Shown here: piece after piece, positions 1-9,360 of the stretch | Numbering within the stretch: the first letter of the stretch is position 1 | Layout: every line of letters begins with the position of its first letter | Assembly: GCA_016793465.1 (NCBI GenBank) | Contig: JAEUJW010000089.1 | Span: 1 to 64,000 of the forward strand | Direction: 5' to 3' | Length of the DNA: 64,000 nt | From: Myxococcales bacterium | Lineage (GTDB): Bacteria > Myxococcota > Polyangia > Nannocystales > Nannocystaceae | Translations under genes and position numbers: made by a program | Notes under the pieces: generated by a model | What the model was told of the DNA's origin: nothing | Seen by the model: the letters and a program-made list of their open reading frames with translations, nothing else | Databases searched by the model: none

Positions 1-248
1 GGCGTCGTAGACGGCCCCGGGTCGACGCGCCCTGTCTGAGGGCGGACCGCTTGCCGGACTCCTGGCCCCGCGACGATGTGCGGGCGCCAAGCCGGACCCA
101 CCTCGGTCCGTGCGAAAGCGTCCGCGCCTCGGTCGGTCAAAACCCCTGTGTCGAGGTACTAGTCGAGCCGGTCGCGGCGGGCCGGAGTTCACGGCGGCGG
201 CCCGGGCCGGTCGGACACGTCGAAGCTGCGTGCGCAGCGGGAGACACG

Positions 249-809
249 ATGCCCGATAACACCGAGAAGATTCCACAGGCCCTCGTGGTCGTCGAGAGCA
301 GCGCGCTCGAGACGGCGCTGCAGGAGGCCCGGGTGACGATCGACAAGATCAAGGTCGCGATGGTGAAGATCTACTACATCTTCGCCAAGAAGGAGATCCA
401 GGACGGCCTGGAGAAGGTCCCCGAAGTCATCAAGTCGGCGCTGCGGATGGGCGTCGATCAAGTCGTCAAGGCGATCAAGAAGATCGTCGAGGGCATGACG
501 GCAATCCACGACTCGGGCTACGTCGTGATCGCGCTGCTGAAGGAGCTGCCGAACATGGTCGACGCGACCGCCGACCTGCTCGACGCCGAGACGGCCCGCA
601 GCGCCCGGCGGATGGCCTCGATCGCCGCGTTCACCGCCGTGTTCGTCGACGAGAGGTTCGCCGACGTGCAGAAGATGTTGAACCTGTTCGCCAGGCTGCT
701 CGAGGTCGTCGACCGCAAGGTCGACCCGACCTACAGACCCGGCGTCGAGCTCGGGCTGACCGACGCGCAGCTCGGCCTGCAGCCGGCGCTGCCTCCGGCC
801 GGACCCTGA
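249..809 (+). CDS. Helical protein of unknown function
   Basis: I do not recognise this 186-residue protein. The ATG at 249 is preceded by a GGGAG ribosome binding site, and the open frame upstream of it has no such signal, so this start is preferred. The first two thirds are amphipathic and Lys/Glu/Val/Ile-rich (residues about 20-100, with short KKIVEG and AIKKI stretches), consistent with long helices or a coiled coil. A second helical stretch with few charges (about 110-160) has the look of a scaffold or pore-like bundle rather than an enzyme. There is no signal peptide and no catalytic motif. The giant kinase starts 156 bases downstream on the same strand, but with its own promoter, so no operon link is claimed. 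Confidence 0.65.
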   Translation: MPDNTEKIPQALVVVESSALETALQEARVTIDKIKVAMVKIYYIFAKKEIQDGLEKVPEVIKSALRMGVDQVVKAIKKIVEGMTAIHDSGYVVIALLKELPNMVDATADLLDAETARSARRMASIAAFTAVFVDERFADVQKMLNLFARLLEVVDRKVDPTYRPGVELGLTDAQLGLQPALPPAGP

Positions 810-949
810 GGCGCGGGGCGGCGGCGAGAGAGGCGACGGGCGCGACGGGCTCGTCGCCTCTCGTGCGGCGCGCGGACGAGCGGGTCGCGGGCGAGCGGGG
901 TGCTCGCGCTCCGTGTGGACGCGTCGGCGAACCCGTCGTCACGCAGTGA

Positions 950-955
950 TAGGCT
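950..955 (+). promoter_or_regulatory. Putative -10 box (TAGGCT) of the first kinase gene
   Basis: TAGGCT lies ten bases before the GTG at 966. The identical hexamer precedes the sigma-factor start at 5460, where a -35 is also visible. No good -35 is seen here, so the assignment is tentative. It implies a nearly leaderless transcript. Confidence 0.4.
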
Positions 956-965
956 GTCGCGCCGC

Positions 966-3900
966 GTGGAGGACAGCCCCGATAGCCCGGCCGGCGTGGC
1001 GGCGGGAGCCGGCACGCTCGAGCTGGAGCACATGCGGCGGACGCTCAAGCAGCGGCTGTTTCGCATGGACGTGGCGCCGCTCAAGGTCGGCCGGTTCGTC
1101 GTGCTCGATCGCCTCGGAGAGGGCGCGATGGGGGTCGTGTTCTCGGCGTACGACCCGCTGCTCGACCGCAAGGTCGCGCTGAAGATCCTGCGCGCGCAGC
1201 CCGGCGGCGGCGGAGCGCAGCAGCGCCGGCGGATGATCCGCGAGGCGCGAGCGCTCGCGCGGCTCGAGCACCCCAACTCGCTCGGCATCTTCGAGGCCGG
1301 CGAGCACGACGGCGCGGTGTTCCTGGTCACCGCGTTCGTCCGCGGGAGCACGCTGAGGGTGTGGCTTCAGCGGGGCCCGCACCCGATCGACGAGGTGCTG
1401 CGCGTGATGATCGCGGCCGGTCGCGGGCTCGCGGCGGCCCACGGAGCCCAGGTCGTCCACCGCGACTTCAAGCCGGAGAACGTGATGCTCGGCGAGGACG
1501 GGCAGGTGCGCGTGCTGGACTTCGGCCTCGCCGCGCTGCACGACCGCCCCGAGCCGGAGGCGCAGGCCAGCCCCGACGACGCCGGCGCGGGCCTCGACGG
1601 CGACCTGACGCGGACCGGCGCGCGGCTCGGGACGCCGGCCTACATGGCGCCGGAGCAGCGCAGCGGGGGCCGCCCGGACGCCCGCAGTGATCAGTACAGC
1701 TTCTGCGCGGTGCTGTACGAGGGGCTGTACGGCGAGCGCGTCCGCGAGCCGTCTCCGGGCGCGGCGGCCGGGACGGCGAGCCCGCGCGTGCCGGCGTGGC
1801 TGGCGGCGGTGCTGGCCCGCGGCCTCGAGCCCGACCCGGCGGCGCGCTGGCCGACGATGGAGCGCCTGCTGGACGCGCTCGCCGAGGACCCGGCCGCCGC
1901 ACGCCGGGGGCGGAGGCGGGCCCTGGGGATCGCGGCGTCGCTGGTGCTGCTCGGCAGCGCGGCGGCGATGGCGCTCGCCAGCGGCGCCTCGGCCTGGTCC
2001 CGCGCCCGCAGCGAGCGGGAGGCCGACGCGAGGCTGGTGGCGATCGAGCCGCGCGTGGAGCAGCAGTCGCGCGAGGGCCGACGCGGCGAGGCGCGCGAGC
2101 TGCTGCGGGAGTTCTCCGAGCTCGCGGGCGTGCGCGGGACGGCCGCGCACGCCCGCGTGTGGCTGCGCCAGGCGGCCCGCGAGCGCGCGGCGGGGGACGT
2201 CGCCGGCGCGATCGAGAGCCTCGTCGAGGTCGACGTCGACGCCCTCGACGGCCCCGAGCGCGTGTCGACGCAGCGCGGGCTCGCGGAGGTGCTCCGCGAC
2301 GACCACGACTGGACGTCGATGGCGGCCGTGCTCGCCGCGCTCGACGAGGACGAGCTGCGCGCGCACCCGGAGCTGCGCGCGCTGGCGGTGACCTCGGCGG
2401 CGGCCAACCGCGACCTCGCGCGGGCGCGCGACCTGTCCCTGCCGACCAGCGCAGCGCCGCAGCTCGCGGCGCTCGCGCCGCTGCTGGCGGCGCTCGCGTC
2501 GGTGACGACCACGGAGCAGGTCGCCCACGCGGCGCTCGTGCTCGACAGCGACGGCGACGGCGCGCGCGAGCTGCTGCTGCGGCACGCGCCCGCCGGCGTC
2601 CCCGGCGGGCTGTCGCTGGCGCGGGCCGACCCCACGCTCGCCCCCTCGCGCGCGCTCGGCGGGCTGTCGACCGGGCTGCTGCCGCTCGCCGCGGTGACGC
2701 GAGCCGGCGGCCCCGACCTGGTGGTCGGGTGGGACGGCGAGGACGGCGTGCTGCTGTCCCTCGGGCCAGGTGAGCCGCGCGAGCACCTGCGCTGGCGCGA
2801 GGGCGCGGTCGTGCAGGCGACCGGCGCCGACCTCGACGGCGACGGGCGACGCGAGCCCTACGTCGGCACGGGGCCGTACAGCCGCCGCCTGCTGGCGCTG
2901 CGCGAGGGCCACGCGGCGGGCTGGGAGGTCGTCGTGCCGCACGCGGAGACCCGCGGCTCGGACATCACGGCGATGCTGGGCGCCGACCTCGACGGCGACC
3001 GCGTCGAGGAGCTCATCGTCGCCGTGGGGCCGTGGCGGGCCTACGACGTGCGGGTGCTGCGGCCGACGGGGGACGGGGCGGAGCAGCAGCTGGTCGCCCG
3101 GCGGCAGCTCGGCAGCGTCAGCGGGCTGGCGACGCTGGGCGCGGAGCGTCCGCTGCTCGTGGCGCTGAAGGGCGAGCGCGGGGCGAACCGGCGGATCTTC
3201 GCCGACGACGCGCCGACCGGCGCCCCGGCGGGCGTCTACCTGCTCGAGCTGGTCGACGGGACCTTGCAGCAGCGGGCGTTCCTGCCGGTGCCGCGGCGCC
3301 TGAGCGATCGGCTGCCCCTCGATCTCGTCGGGCTGCGCGTCGGCGACGTCGACGGCGACGGCCTCGAGGACCTCGTCGTGCACGCGCGCCGGCTGGCCCG
3401 CGCCGACGAGGTGTTCCAGAGCCCGCTGCGGGCCCACGAGCACGCGCTGTTGATCTACCGCCAGCTCGCCGGGCTGCGCTTCGAGCCGGTCCTGATCGGC
3501 GGGCTCGCCCCGCTCGCGCTCGTCGAGCTCGACGGCGATCCGGCGGTCGAGCTGATCGCCCGCGACTCGGCCGGCGACTCGCGGACCGTGGTCCTCGGCG
3601 CGGGCGACGGGACGCTCGCGCCGCTGCCGGGGCTGGCCGAGGTGAGCGCGCCGTCGCCGGCGGCGGAGCCGTGGATCGCCGACGTCCAGCGGCGCGCCGG
3701 GCGGCTCGTTCGCCTCGGCCTGCGCGAGCGCGCCGGCCGGCTGCTCGAGCGCACGGCGGAGGCGGTCGACGGCGACGTGCAGGCGCAGCTGCGGATCCAG
3801 GCCGCGCAGCTCGCCGAGCTCGACCAGCAGTACGCGCGCTCGGCCGCGCTGCACGAGCTGGCGGCCGGCTCGGCGGCCGTCCGCGAGGTCGAGCTGTCGG

Positions 3901-5396
3901 CGGCCGCGCGCGACTACCTGCGCGCCGGCAGCTACGCCAGCGCCGCGCGGGTCGCCGGGGCCCTCGCGGCGCGCGCGACCGGCGACGCGCGCCGGCTCGC
4001 CGAGGCCGCCGAGCTGCACGCGCTGGCCCGCGAGCTCGCGGCGCAGCAGCCGCCCGCGGCGGGTCGCTTCGATCGGCCGCTCGACCCGGCGTGGCGGATC
4101 GACGACCCCCTCGCGCTGCGTCGGGCCCCGGACGAGTCCGCGTTGCACGTGCACGCGTTCGCCGACCAGGCGACGATCGCCTCGCTGCCGGTCGAGTGGG
4201 ACGCGCGCCACCTGAGCCTCGAGCTCGAGGTCGAGCTCGTGCGCCTCGAGTGGAGCGCGGGGGTCCTGTTCACGCTGGCCCCGGAGGACGGCGCGGGCGA
4301 GCCGATCAAGATCCGCATCTTCTCGGGGGGCGGCGGCGGGATCGCCGAGCACCACGTGCTGTGCGAGCTGCCGGGCGGCGCCCGCGGCAAGTTCTTCGTG
4401 CCGCCGGGCGGCAGCACGACGGGGCAGCCGGCGCGCAGGTTGGTCATCCGCCTCGACGTGATGCCGCTGCTCGGCGAGTGGAGCTGCACGCTCGCCGAAC
4501 CCGACGGCCGCGTGCTCCGCCAGGAGCGCGGCGCGCTCGCGCGGCGGCCGGCGCCGGGCCCCCGCCGCCTCGAGATCTCGGGGCTCGGCGGGCGACCGGA
4601 GGACACGAGCGCGTGGGCGGAGGTCGCGGTTCGGCGGCTCAGCGCGCTCGGCGTCGAGGTCGTCGAGGCGCCGCGGACCTCGCCGCTCGACCGCCTGAAG
4701 CAGGCCCTCGTCGAGGGCGACCCGGCGGCGGCGCTGCGGATCGCGGATGTCGGCGACGTCGCGGCCGCCGGGCTCGCGACGTGGCGGGTCGCGGCGCAGC
4801 TCGAGCTGGGCCGCTGGCACGACGCCGAGTCGCGGCTGGGCGCGGTGATCGGCGACGCGGCCGCGAGCCGCGACGCGCTGCACCTGCTGCGCACGCAGCG
4901 AGCGACCTTCGTGCCGATCGTCCGCGGGCGCGACCCGGCCGGCTTCCCCCGCCTGTTCTGGCGGGCGTGGTCCGCGGCCCTGGCCCACGGCAGCGACGAC
5001 GCGCTCGCCGACCGGGCGCTGCTGCTCGACGTCGGGGACGTGACGCTCGCCGAGGGGCGGGTCGAGGCGTATGTGCTCGAGCTGCTGCTGGCGCGCGCGC
5101 GGGCGCTGGCGCGGGCGGGCCGCTGGGGCGACGCCGAGGCGGACGTCGCGGGCGCCCTGCGCGTGTTCACCGAGGGGCGCGCCGCGGGGCGCGGGCTCGA
5201 CGACGGGGCCAGCGCCGAGCTCGAGTCGGCGCTCTGGATCGAGCTGGCCGCGCTGTGCGTCCGCGACGGGCGATACGACGCGGCGCAGCGGCACGTCGCC
5301 CAGGCGCTCGCGCGCGCGGAGGATCGGTTCCACGTCAACGCGCTCGTGCGTCGGCGTGCCGGGCTCGCGCGCTGGGCCGATCCCGAGCCGTCGTGA
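966..5396 (+). CDS. Membrane Ser/Thr protein kinase with FG-GAP-like propeller and C-terminal sensor region
   Basis: A Hanks-type Ser/Thr kinase of 1476 residues. The kinase domain (about 44-305) keeps the glycine loop LGEGAMG (50-56), the ATP-binding Lys in VALK (73), the catalytic HRDFKPEN (165-172) and DFG (185-187), so it should be active. One transmembrane helix follows (about 319-341). The outer part begins with a helical, TPR-like stretch, then carries at least four D-x-D-G-D calcium-type loops (DSDGDG, DLDGDG, DLDGDR, DVDGDG) typical of FG-GAP/VCBS propeller blades, a beta-rich segment near residues 1040-1240 and a final helical repeat region. A longer reading frame starts at 900, but the GTG at 966 is chosen because a TAGGCT box lies just upstream. 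The gene at 37523 is a full-length paralogue with the same order of domains. The sigma-factor gene lies 63 bases downstream. Ligand and substrates are unknown. Confidence 0.88.
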   Translation: MEDSPDSPAGVAAGAGTLELEHMRRTLKQRLFRMDVAPLKVGRFVVLDRLGEGAMGVVFSAYDPLLDRKVALKILRAQPGGGGAQQRRRMIREARALARLEHPNSLGIFEAGEHDGAVFLVTAFVRGSTLRVWLQRGPHPIDEVLRVMIAAGRGLAAAHGAQVVHRDFKPENVMLGEDGQVRVLDFGLAALHDRPEPEAQASPDDAGAGLDGDLTRTGARLGTPAYMAPEQRSGGRPDARSDQYSFCAVLYEGLYGERVREPSPGAAAGTASPRVPAWLAAVLARGLEPDPAARWPTMERLLDALAEDPAAARRGRRRALGIAASLVLLGSAAAMALASGASAWSRARSEREADARLVAIEPRVEQQSREGRRGEARELLREFSELAGVRGTAAHARVWLRQAARERAAGDVAGAIESLVEVDVDALDGPERVSTQRGLAEVLRDDHDWTSMAAVLAALDEDELRAHPELRALAVTSAAANRDLARARDLSLPTSAAPQLAALAPLLAALASVTTTEQVAHAALVLDSDGDGARELLLRHAPAGVPGGLSLARADPTLAPSRALGGLSTGLLPLAAVTRAGGPDLVVGWDGEDGVLLSLGPGEPREHLRWREGAVVQATGADLDGDGRREPYVGTGPYSRRLLALREGHAAGWEVVVPHAETRGSDITAMLGADLDGDRVEELIVAVGPWRAYDVRVLRPTGDGAEQQLVARRQLGSVSGLATLGAERPLLVALKGERGANRRIFADDAPTGAPAGVYLLELVDGTLQQRAFLPVPRRLSDRLPLDLVGLRVGDVDGDGLEDLVVHARRLARADEVFQSPLRAHEHALLIYRQLAGLRFEPVLIGGLAPLALVELDGDPAVELIARDSAGDSRTVVLGAGDGTLAPLPGLAEVSAPSPAAEPWIADVQRRAGRLVRLGLRERAGRLLERTAEAVDGDVQAQLRIQAAQLAELDQQYARSAALHELAAGSAAVREVELSAAARDYLRAGSYASAARVAGALAARATGDARRLAEAAELHALARELAAQQPPAAGRFDRPLDPAWRIDDPLALRRAPDESALHVHAFADQATIASLPVEWDARHLSLELEVELVRLEWSAGVLFTLAPEDGAGEPIKIRIFSGGGGGIAEHHVLCELPGGARGKFFVPPGGSTTGQPARRLVIRLDVMPLLGEWSCTLAEPDGRVLRQERGALARRPAPGPRRLEISGLGGRPEDTSAWAEVAVRRLSALGVEVVEAPRTSPLDRLKQALVEGDPAAALRIADVGDVAAAGLATWRVAAQLELGRWHDAESRLGAVIGDAAASRDALHLLRTQRATFVPIVRGRDPAGFPRLFWRAWSAALAHGSDDALADRALLLDVGDVTLAEGRVEAYVLELLLARARALARAGRWGDAEADVAGALRVFTEGRAAGRGLDDGASAELESALWIELAALCVRDGRYDAAQRHVAQALARAEDRFHVNALVRRRAGLARWADPEPS

Positions 5397-5423
5397 CCCG
5401 CGACGGGCGCGTTCGGGGCGCCC

Positions 5424-5452
5424 TTGGTTTTGTCGGAGCGAGTCGGTAGGCT
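5424..5452 (+). promoter_or_regulatory. Leaderless promoter of the ECF sigma-factor gene
   Basis: TTGGTT (5424-5429), 17 bases, then TAGGCT (5447-5452), followed after only seven bases by the ATG at 5460. Transcription should begin at or next to the start codon, giving a leaderless mRNA. This also argues against the longer frame that begins at the TTG inside the -35 element. Confidence 0.6.
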
Positions 5453-5459
5453 CGCGCCC

Positions 5460-6068
5460 ATGGTCGGCGACGAGGCTCTGCTCGAGGCGTGGAACCACGG
5501 CGACGCTGGAGCCGGCGAGCAGCTGTTCGATCGCTACTTCGTCCGCCTGGTCCGCTTCTTTCGCACGAAGGTCCACGGCGACGTCGAGGAGCTGGTCCAG
5601 CAGACCTTCCTCGGATGCATCGAGGGCCGCAGGCGCTTCCTCGGCGAGGGCAACTTCCGCGGGTACCTGTACGCCATCGCGCGGAACGTGCTGTTCAACT
5701 TCTACCGCGCGCGCAGCCGGAAGGGCGAGGAGGTGGCGATCAGCGAGGTCTCGCTGCACGACCTCGATCCCCGGCCCAGCACGGTCATCGCGGAGCGCCG
5801 CGAGCATCAGCTCTTGCTCGAGAGCCTGCGACGTCTGCCGCTCGACGCCCAGCTGGTGCTCGAGCTCCACTACTGGGAGGACATGACCTCGGCGGCGATC
5901 GCCCAGGTGCTTCAGGTGCCCCACGGCACCGCGCAGACCCGCATCCGCCGGGCCCGCCAGCTGCTCGCCGAGGAGCTCGAGCGCAGGCGCAGCGAGCAGC
6001 CCGGCCCGCTCGACTTCGACGCGTGGGCGCGCTCGTTGCGGGATATGGTCGACCATATGCACGGTTGA
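5460..6068 (+). CDS. ECF-family RNA polymerase sigma factor
   Basis: A 202-residue group 4 (extracytoplasmic function) sigma factor. Region 2 covers about residues 5-85 and contains the core-binding and -10-recognition helices (DRYFVRLVRFF, then ELVQQTF and FRGYLYAIARN). Region 4 covers about 115-170, with the LRRLPLDAQLVLELHYWEDMT-type entry and the helix-turn-helix ending near TRIRRARQLL. The length and two-domain layout are normal for the class. The last 25 residues (acidic, ending DMVDHMHG) are a small extension. No anti-sigma gene sits downstream; instead the membrane kinase upstream may control it, an arrangement seen for kinase-linked ECF groups. That link is inferred from adjacency only. 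The start at 5460 is fixed by the promoter immediately in front. Confidence 0.9.
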   Translation: MVGDEALLEAWNHGDAGAGEQLFDRYFVRLVRFFRTKVHGDVEELVQQTFLGCIEGRRRFLGEGNFRGYLYAIARNVLFNFYRARSRKGEEVAISEVSLHDLDPRPSTVIAERREHQLLLESLRRLPLDAQLVLELHYWEDMTSAAIAQVLQVPHGTAQTRIRRARQLLAEELERRRSEQPGPLDFDAWARSLRDMVDHMHG

Positions 6069-6125
6069 GCGGCGCCCGCGCTCGCGGGAGTCGTGGCAAC
6101 ATTCCACGCCGGGGAGCTGGCAGCG

Positions 6126-7073
6126 ATGGCCCTGGCGATCGTGGTGGAGAACTGGCGGCCGTCCGACTTGAGGGACGCGCTCGTGAGGCTCGCGCCGGGG
6201 CGCGAGGTGAGGGTCTGGCCCGAGCAGACGGCGGACCTCGCCGCGATCGACTATGCGCTGGTCTGGCAGCCGCCGCCCGGCGCGCTCGCCGGCATGCCCA
6301 ACCTCAAGGCGATATTCTCGCTCGGTGCGGGCGTCGACGCGATCCTCTGCGACGCGACGATACCGAGGCATGTCCCGCTGGTGCGGGTCGTCGATCCCGA
6401 CATCACCGCGCGGATGACCGCGTACGTGGTCCTCCAGGTCCTCCTCCATCACCGCGAGCAGCTGCGCCTGCTCGCCAATCAGCGCCAGCGCGTGTGGCAC
6501 ACCTTCGCGACCACGGCGCCGGCCTCCACGCGGGTCGGGATCCTCGGCTTCGGCCACCTCGGGCGGCACGCCGGCCGGGCGCTCGCCGGGCTCGGCTTCG
6601 CGGTCGCCGGCTGGAGCAGGACGCGCAAGCGTGTGCCCGGGGTCGAGTCGTTCGCGGGTCCGGCCGAGCTCGACGCCTTCCTCGCGCGCACCGACGTGCT
6701 CGTGGTCCTCCTGCCGCACACGCCGGAGACGACCGGGATCCTCGATCGGTCGCTCATCCGCAGGCTGTCACGCACGGGCCCGCTGGGCGCGCCGGTCGTC
6801 ATCAACGCGGGGCGCGGCAAGCTCCAGGTCGCGGCCGACATCCTGGCCGCGCTCGACGCGGGCGAGCTCGCGGGGGCGTCGCTCGACGTGTTCGAACACG
6901 AGCCCCTCCCGCCGGAAGATCCGCTGTGGAGCCACCCCGGCGTCGTCATCTCGCCGCATCAGGCGGCGGACTCCGAGCCCGAGGCGATCTCACGCTACGT
7001 GCTCTCGCAGATCGAACGCTTCGAGCGCGGCGAGGGGCTCAGCCATCAGGTCGATCGCGGGCGGGGTTATTGA
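6126..7073 (+). CDS. D-2-hydroxyacid dehydrogenase (glyoxylate/hydroxypyruvate reductase type)
   Basis: An NAD(P)-dependent reductase of 315 residues that interconverts a 2-keto acid and a D-2-hydroxy acid in the cytoplasm. The Rossmann fold is marked by GILGFGHLG near residue 140. The catalytic set is visible as Arg in NAGRGKL, Glu in FEHEPLP and His in SPHQAA, in the order normal for the family. The opening MALAIVVENW and the LDVFEHEPLPPEDPLW block resemble GhrA-type enzymes. The ATG at 6126 has a GGGGAG ribosome binding site nine bases upstream and gives a normal length, so it is preferred over the in-frame GTG at 6093. It lies 46 bases before the amine oxidase gene and may belong to the same island; the natural substrate cannot be told. 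Confidence 0.88.
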   Translation: MALAIVVENWRPSDLRDALVRLAPGREVRVWPEQTADLAAIDYALVWQPPPGALAGMPNLKAIFSLGAGVDAILCDATIPRHVPLVRVVDPDITARMTAYVVLQVLLHHREQLRLLANQRQRVWHTFATTAPASTRVGILGFGHLGRHAGRALAGLGFAVAGWSRTRKRVPGVESFAGPAELDAFLARTDVLVVLLPHTPETTGILDRSLIRRLSRTGPLGAPVVINAGRGKLQVAADILAALDAGELAGASLDVFEHEPLPPEDPLWSHPGVVISPHQAADSEPEAISRYVLSQIERFERGEGLSHQVDRGRGY

Positions 7074-7119
7074 GCGCCGCGACATCAGCGGTCTATGCGG
7101 ACGCGAGAGAGTGGAAGCA

Positions 7120-8409
7120 ATGCGAGACGCTTCGTTCTGCCCCCCGACATCGACGTCGATCTACGACCCCGGGCGGCTCGCGGCCGCGGCGCCGCTGCTG
7201 CCGGACCTGTGGCTGAAGATCCCGGCGTGGCCCGACGTCGGCGGCGGCCGCCGCGTGGTCGTCATCGGCGGCGGAATCTCCGGGCTGTGCGCCGCCTGGG
7301 GCCTGCGCGCCGCCGGCTTCTCGCCGGTGCTGCTCGAGCGGACCGGGCGCGTCGGCGGGCGGGTCTTCACGCTCCGCGGTCACTTCGGCGAGCAGTACGC
7401 CGAGCTCGGAGCGACCCGGATCCCCGAGCAGCACCCGCTGCCGCTGGCCTACATCCGCCGCTTCGGGCTGCCGCTCGTCGAGTATCCGGCGGACCGCAGG
7501 TCGCATGTCTATCACGTGCGTGGCCACCGCTTCGAGACCGGCGGCCCGCACGGCGCCGGATATCCGCGCGACCTGGGGCTGACGGCCGACGAGGCGCAGC
7601 TCGACGCCGAGGGCCTCTGTGATCATTACAGCGAGCGGGCGATCCGCCTGCTGTCCCGCCCCGACGAGCCCGGCTGGCCGCCGACGGCCGCGCGTGAGGC
7701 CTTTCGGGGGGAGAGCGTGCAGGGCCTGCTCGCCCGGCTCGGGGCCTCGCCCGCGGCGCGAGACATCTATCGCGCGTCCAGCGGGTCGGTCGTCGAGACG
7801 TTCGACGCGCTCGGCTGGCTCGCGGCCCAGAGCGTCGACGGCCCCGGCCGGAGGACCTTCGCCGTCGCCGGGGGGAACGACCGCTTGACCGATCGCTTCG
7901 CCGACGCGCTCGCCGGCTGTATCGTGCGCGACGCCGAGGTGACGGCCGTGCGCTCGGAGGCGGAGGCGGTGTCGGTCGAGTACGTGCGCGACGGGCGGCG
8001 CGCGAGCGTTCGCGGCGACTACGCGATCTGCACGGTGCCCCACCGGCTGCTCCTCGAGATCGACTTCAGCCCGCCGCTGTCGCCGGCCAAACGCGACGCG
8101 GCGGCGGCGGTGCCGATGGGCCGCGTGACCTCGGAGCGCCAGCTCGGGGTGGCGAACGGCGTCGCGTGGTCGATCCGCGCCGGCCGGCGGACGTTCACGC
8201 CCTCGGCGGCGAGGATGTGGGCGAGGGCGTCGAGCTCCTGGTTGCCGCGCGCGACCAGCTCGGGGTCGAAGCGCGAGCCGCCGCGGCTCTGGTACAGGCG
8301 CCACTGCTCCTCCGGCATCGTCGCCGCGAGCGCGATGTGCCACGACGGGACGGCCGCCCCGTCGAGCACGCCGACGATCACCTCTTCCAGCGGGTCCCAT
8401 TCGTTGTAG
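7120..8409 (+). pseudogene. FAD-dependent amine oxidase, C-terminally truncated by a rearrangement
   Basis: The first ~337 codons (to about 8130) are a flavin monoamine oxidase/L-amino-acid oxidase. The dinucleotide fold is GGGISGLCAAWGL (about residues 47-59), followed by ERTGRVGGRV and the GATRIPEQHPLP substrate-side segment. After PMGRVT the similarity stops. The remaining ~90 codons are a shadow of another gene: read on the minus strand, the same DNA is the N-terminus of a glycine amidinotransferase. The missing part (roughly the last quarter of the family) carries the second half of the substrate domain and the conserved C-terminal FAD-binding motif, so the product is very probably inactive. 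The start ATG at 7120 has GGAAG just upstream. Family membership is certain; the truncation is seen directly, and whether it is real or an assembly join cannot be decided here. Confidence 0.8.
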
Positions 8410-8462
8410 GAACAGACGGGCGAGCGAGCGTCGTCCCGCTCGCGGGCGGTGGCGGTGGACAT
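8131..8462 (-). pseudogene. Glycine amidinotransferase N-terminal fragment
   Basis: The ATG at 8462 (AGGAGAGG ribosome binding site about ten bases upstream) opens a protein with SPVCSYNEWDPLEEVIVG and later HATPFATPSWRSE, signatures of the arginine:glycine amidinotransferase family, which moves an amidino group from arginine to an amine. About 110 of the usual ~360-390 residues are present. After WRSE the frame enters the antisense of the amine oxidase gene and runs to 8019 without family similarity. The catalytic Asp, His and Cys of the family lie further on and are missing, so this cannot be a working enzyme. Amidinotransferases of this type occur in natural-product clusters that build guanidino groups, which fits the operon at 9.4-15.6 kb. 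Confidence 0.82.
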
Positions 8463-9360
8463 GGGGCGGTCCTCTCCTGGCAAGGTGGGTTTCGGCGGCG
8501 CACGCGGGCGGGCGTCGACGCGGGATACGCGGGGGTTGGGGGCGCGAGGCGCGGCGCTGACGCGTCGATCGGGGTCGAGGGCGAGGGGACCCTGTCGAGC
8601 GCGACATGGTCATGATTCGCCCGCGGGTCCGCAGACCACGGGCGAGCGGACGGCGCCGCGTACGTGCAGGCGGTGACGCGTCTGCGTCACCCGCATGAGG
8701 TAACCGGAGCGGCGAGATTAATTGCCGAAACTCGAGCGAGGCTCGCGTCGACGGCGCGAGGACTCTCCCGAGGGCAGGCGTGAGACCGAGAGGCGCGGTC
8801 CGGCGTGGAACGACGGCCTGGGGAGCCCTCCCGCGAGGGCTGGGGCGGGCGAGGTCGTGTCAAGCGCCCGGGGCGAGCTCGTCGTCTCGCTCGGCGGCGC
8901 CGCAACAGCACCAGGTCGTCGTGGGCACGTCGGCCGCCGGGTCGCGGCCGACGTGGGTGTCGGCGACCACGATCACACGCTCCGCGAGCTCCACCTGTGG
9001 CGGCAGCCCGCTGACGGCGCCCGCACCCTGGTCGCCACCTTCAACCGCCTGCGCAAGGCGAAGGCCGCCCTGCGACGCTGCGAAGCCGCGGCGAACAGCG
9101 AGCCCCACCGGCTCGAAGGCCGCTGACCGCCCGGTCGCGGCGCCGTCGATCGCGCGGGCCGACGAGTCGCCGGGGAGATCGATCCGAGACGTGAGCGTCG
9201 CACGGCGGCTGCATCCGCTCGGCCGGCGCTTGCGGCTCGGTGAACCTCGCGCGCCTCGATCTGCGGCGACCCGGCGCGTCGGGGTGGAGGGCGTCGGCGC
9301 TGACGGAGGACGGGATCAATCAGGCGAGGCCGTCATGACGGTACTCGGGTGTACGACGCG
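8463..9360. other. Gene-poor stretch with a hairpin and a partial repeat
   Basis: No convincing gene is seen. The stretch holds the upstream region of the amidinotransferase fragment, a perfect inverted repeat at 8672-8691 (8-base stem GGTGACGC, 4-base loop, no T run), and the left copy of a duplicated segment (8971-9210). A 20-base near match to 16778-16797 begins at 8858 (TGTCAAGCGCCCG), suggesting that the left copy is an internally deleted version of a longer segment. Confidence 0.5.
8971..9210 (+). repeat. Left partial copy of a duplicated gene end
   Basis: From CACACGCTCCGCGAGCTC onward this stretch is nearly identical to 17606-17758, the 3' end of the gene at 16985, and weaker similarity continues into the DNA after its stop codon (to about 9210 and 17866). 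The encoded tail (TLRELHLWRQPADGARTLV...) is the same in both copies with a few changes. The left copy has no start and no promoter and is a broken duplicate. The two copies lie in direct orientation on either side of the biosynthetic operon. Confidence 0.8.

Noticed and set aside
939..6719. 1926-codon open frame on the minus strand
   Set aside because: It is antisense to the kinase and sigma-factor genes, has the Arg/Ala/Gly/Pro-rich composition of a GC-rich shadow frame, and contains no domain.
8722..9126. 134-codon plus-strand gene ending at 9126
   Set aside because: Only its last ~50 codons resemble anything, and they are the duplicated end of the 16985 gene; no start signal or promoter.
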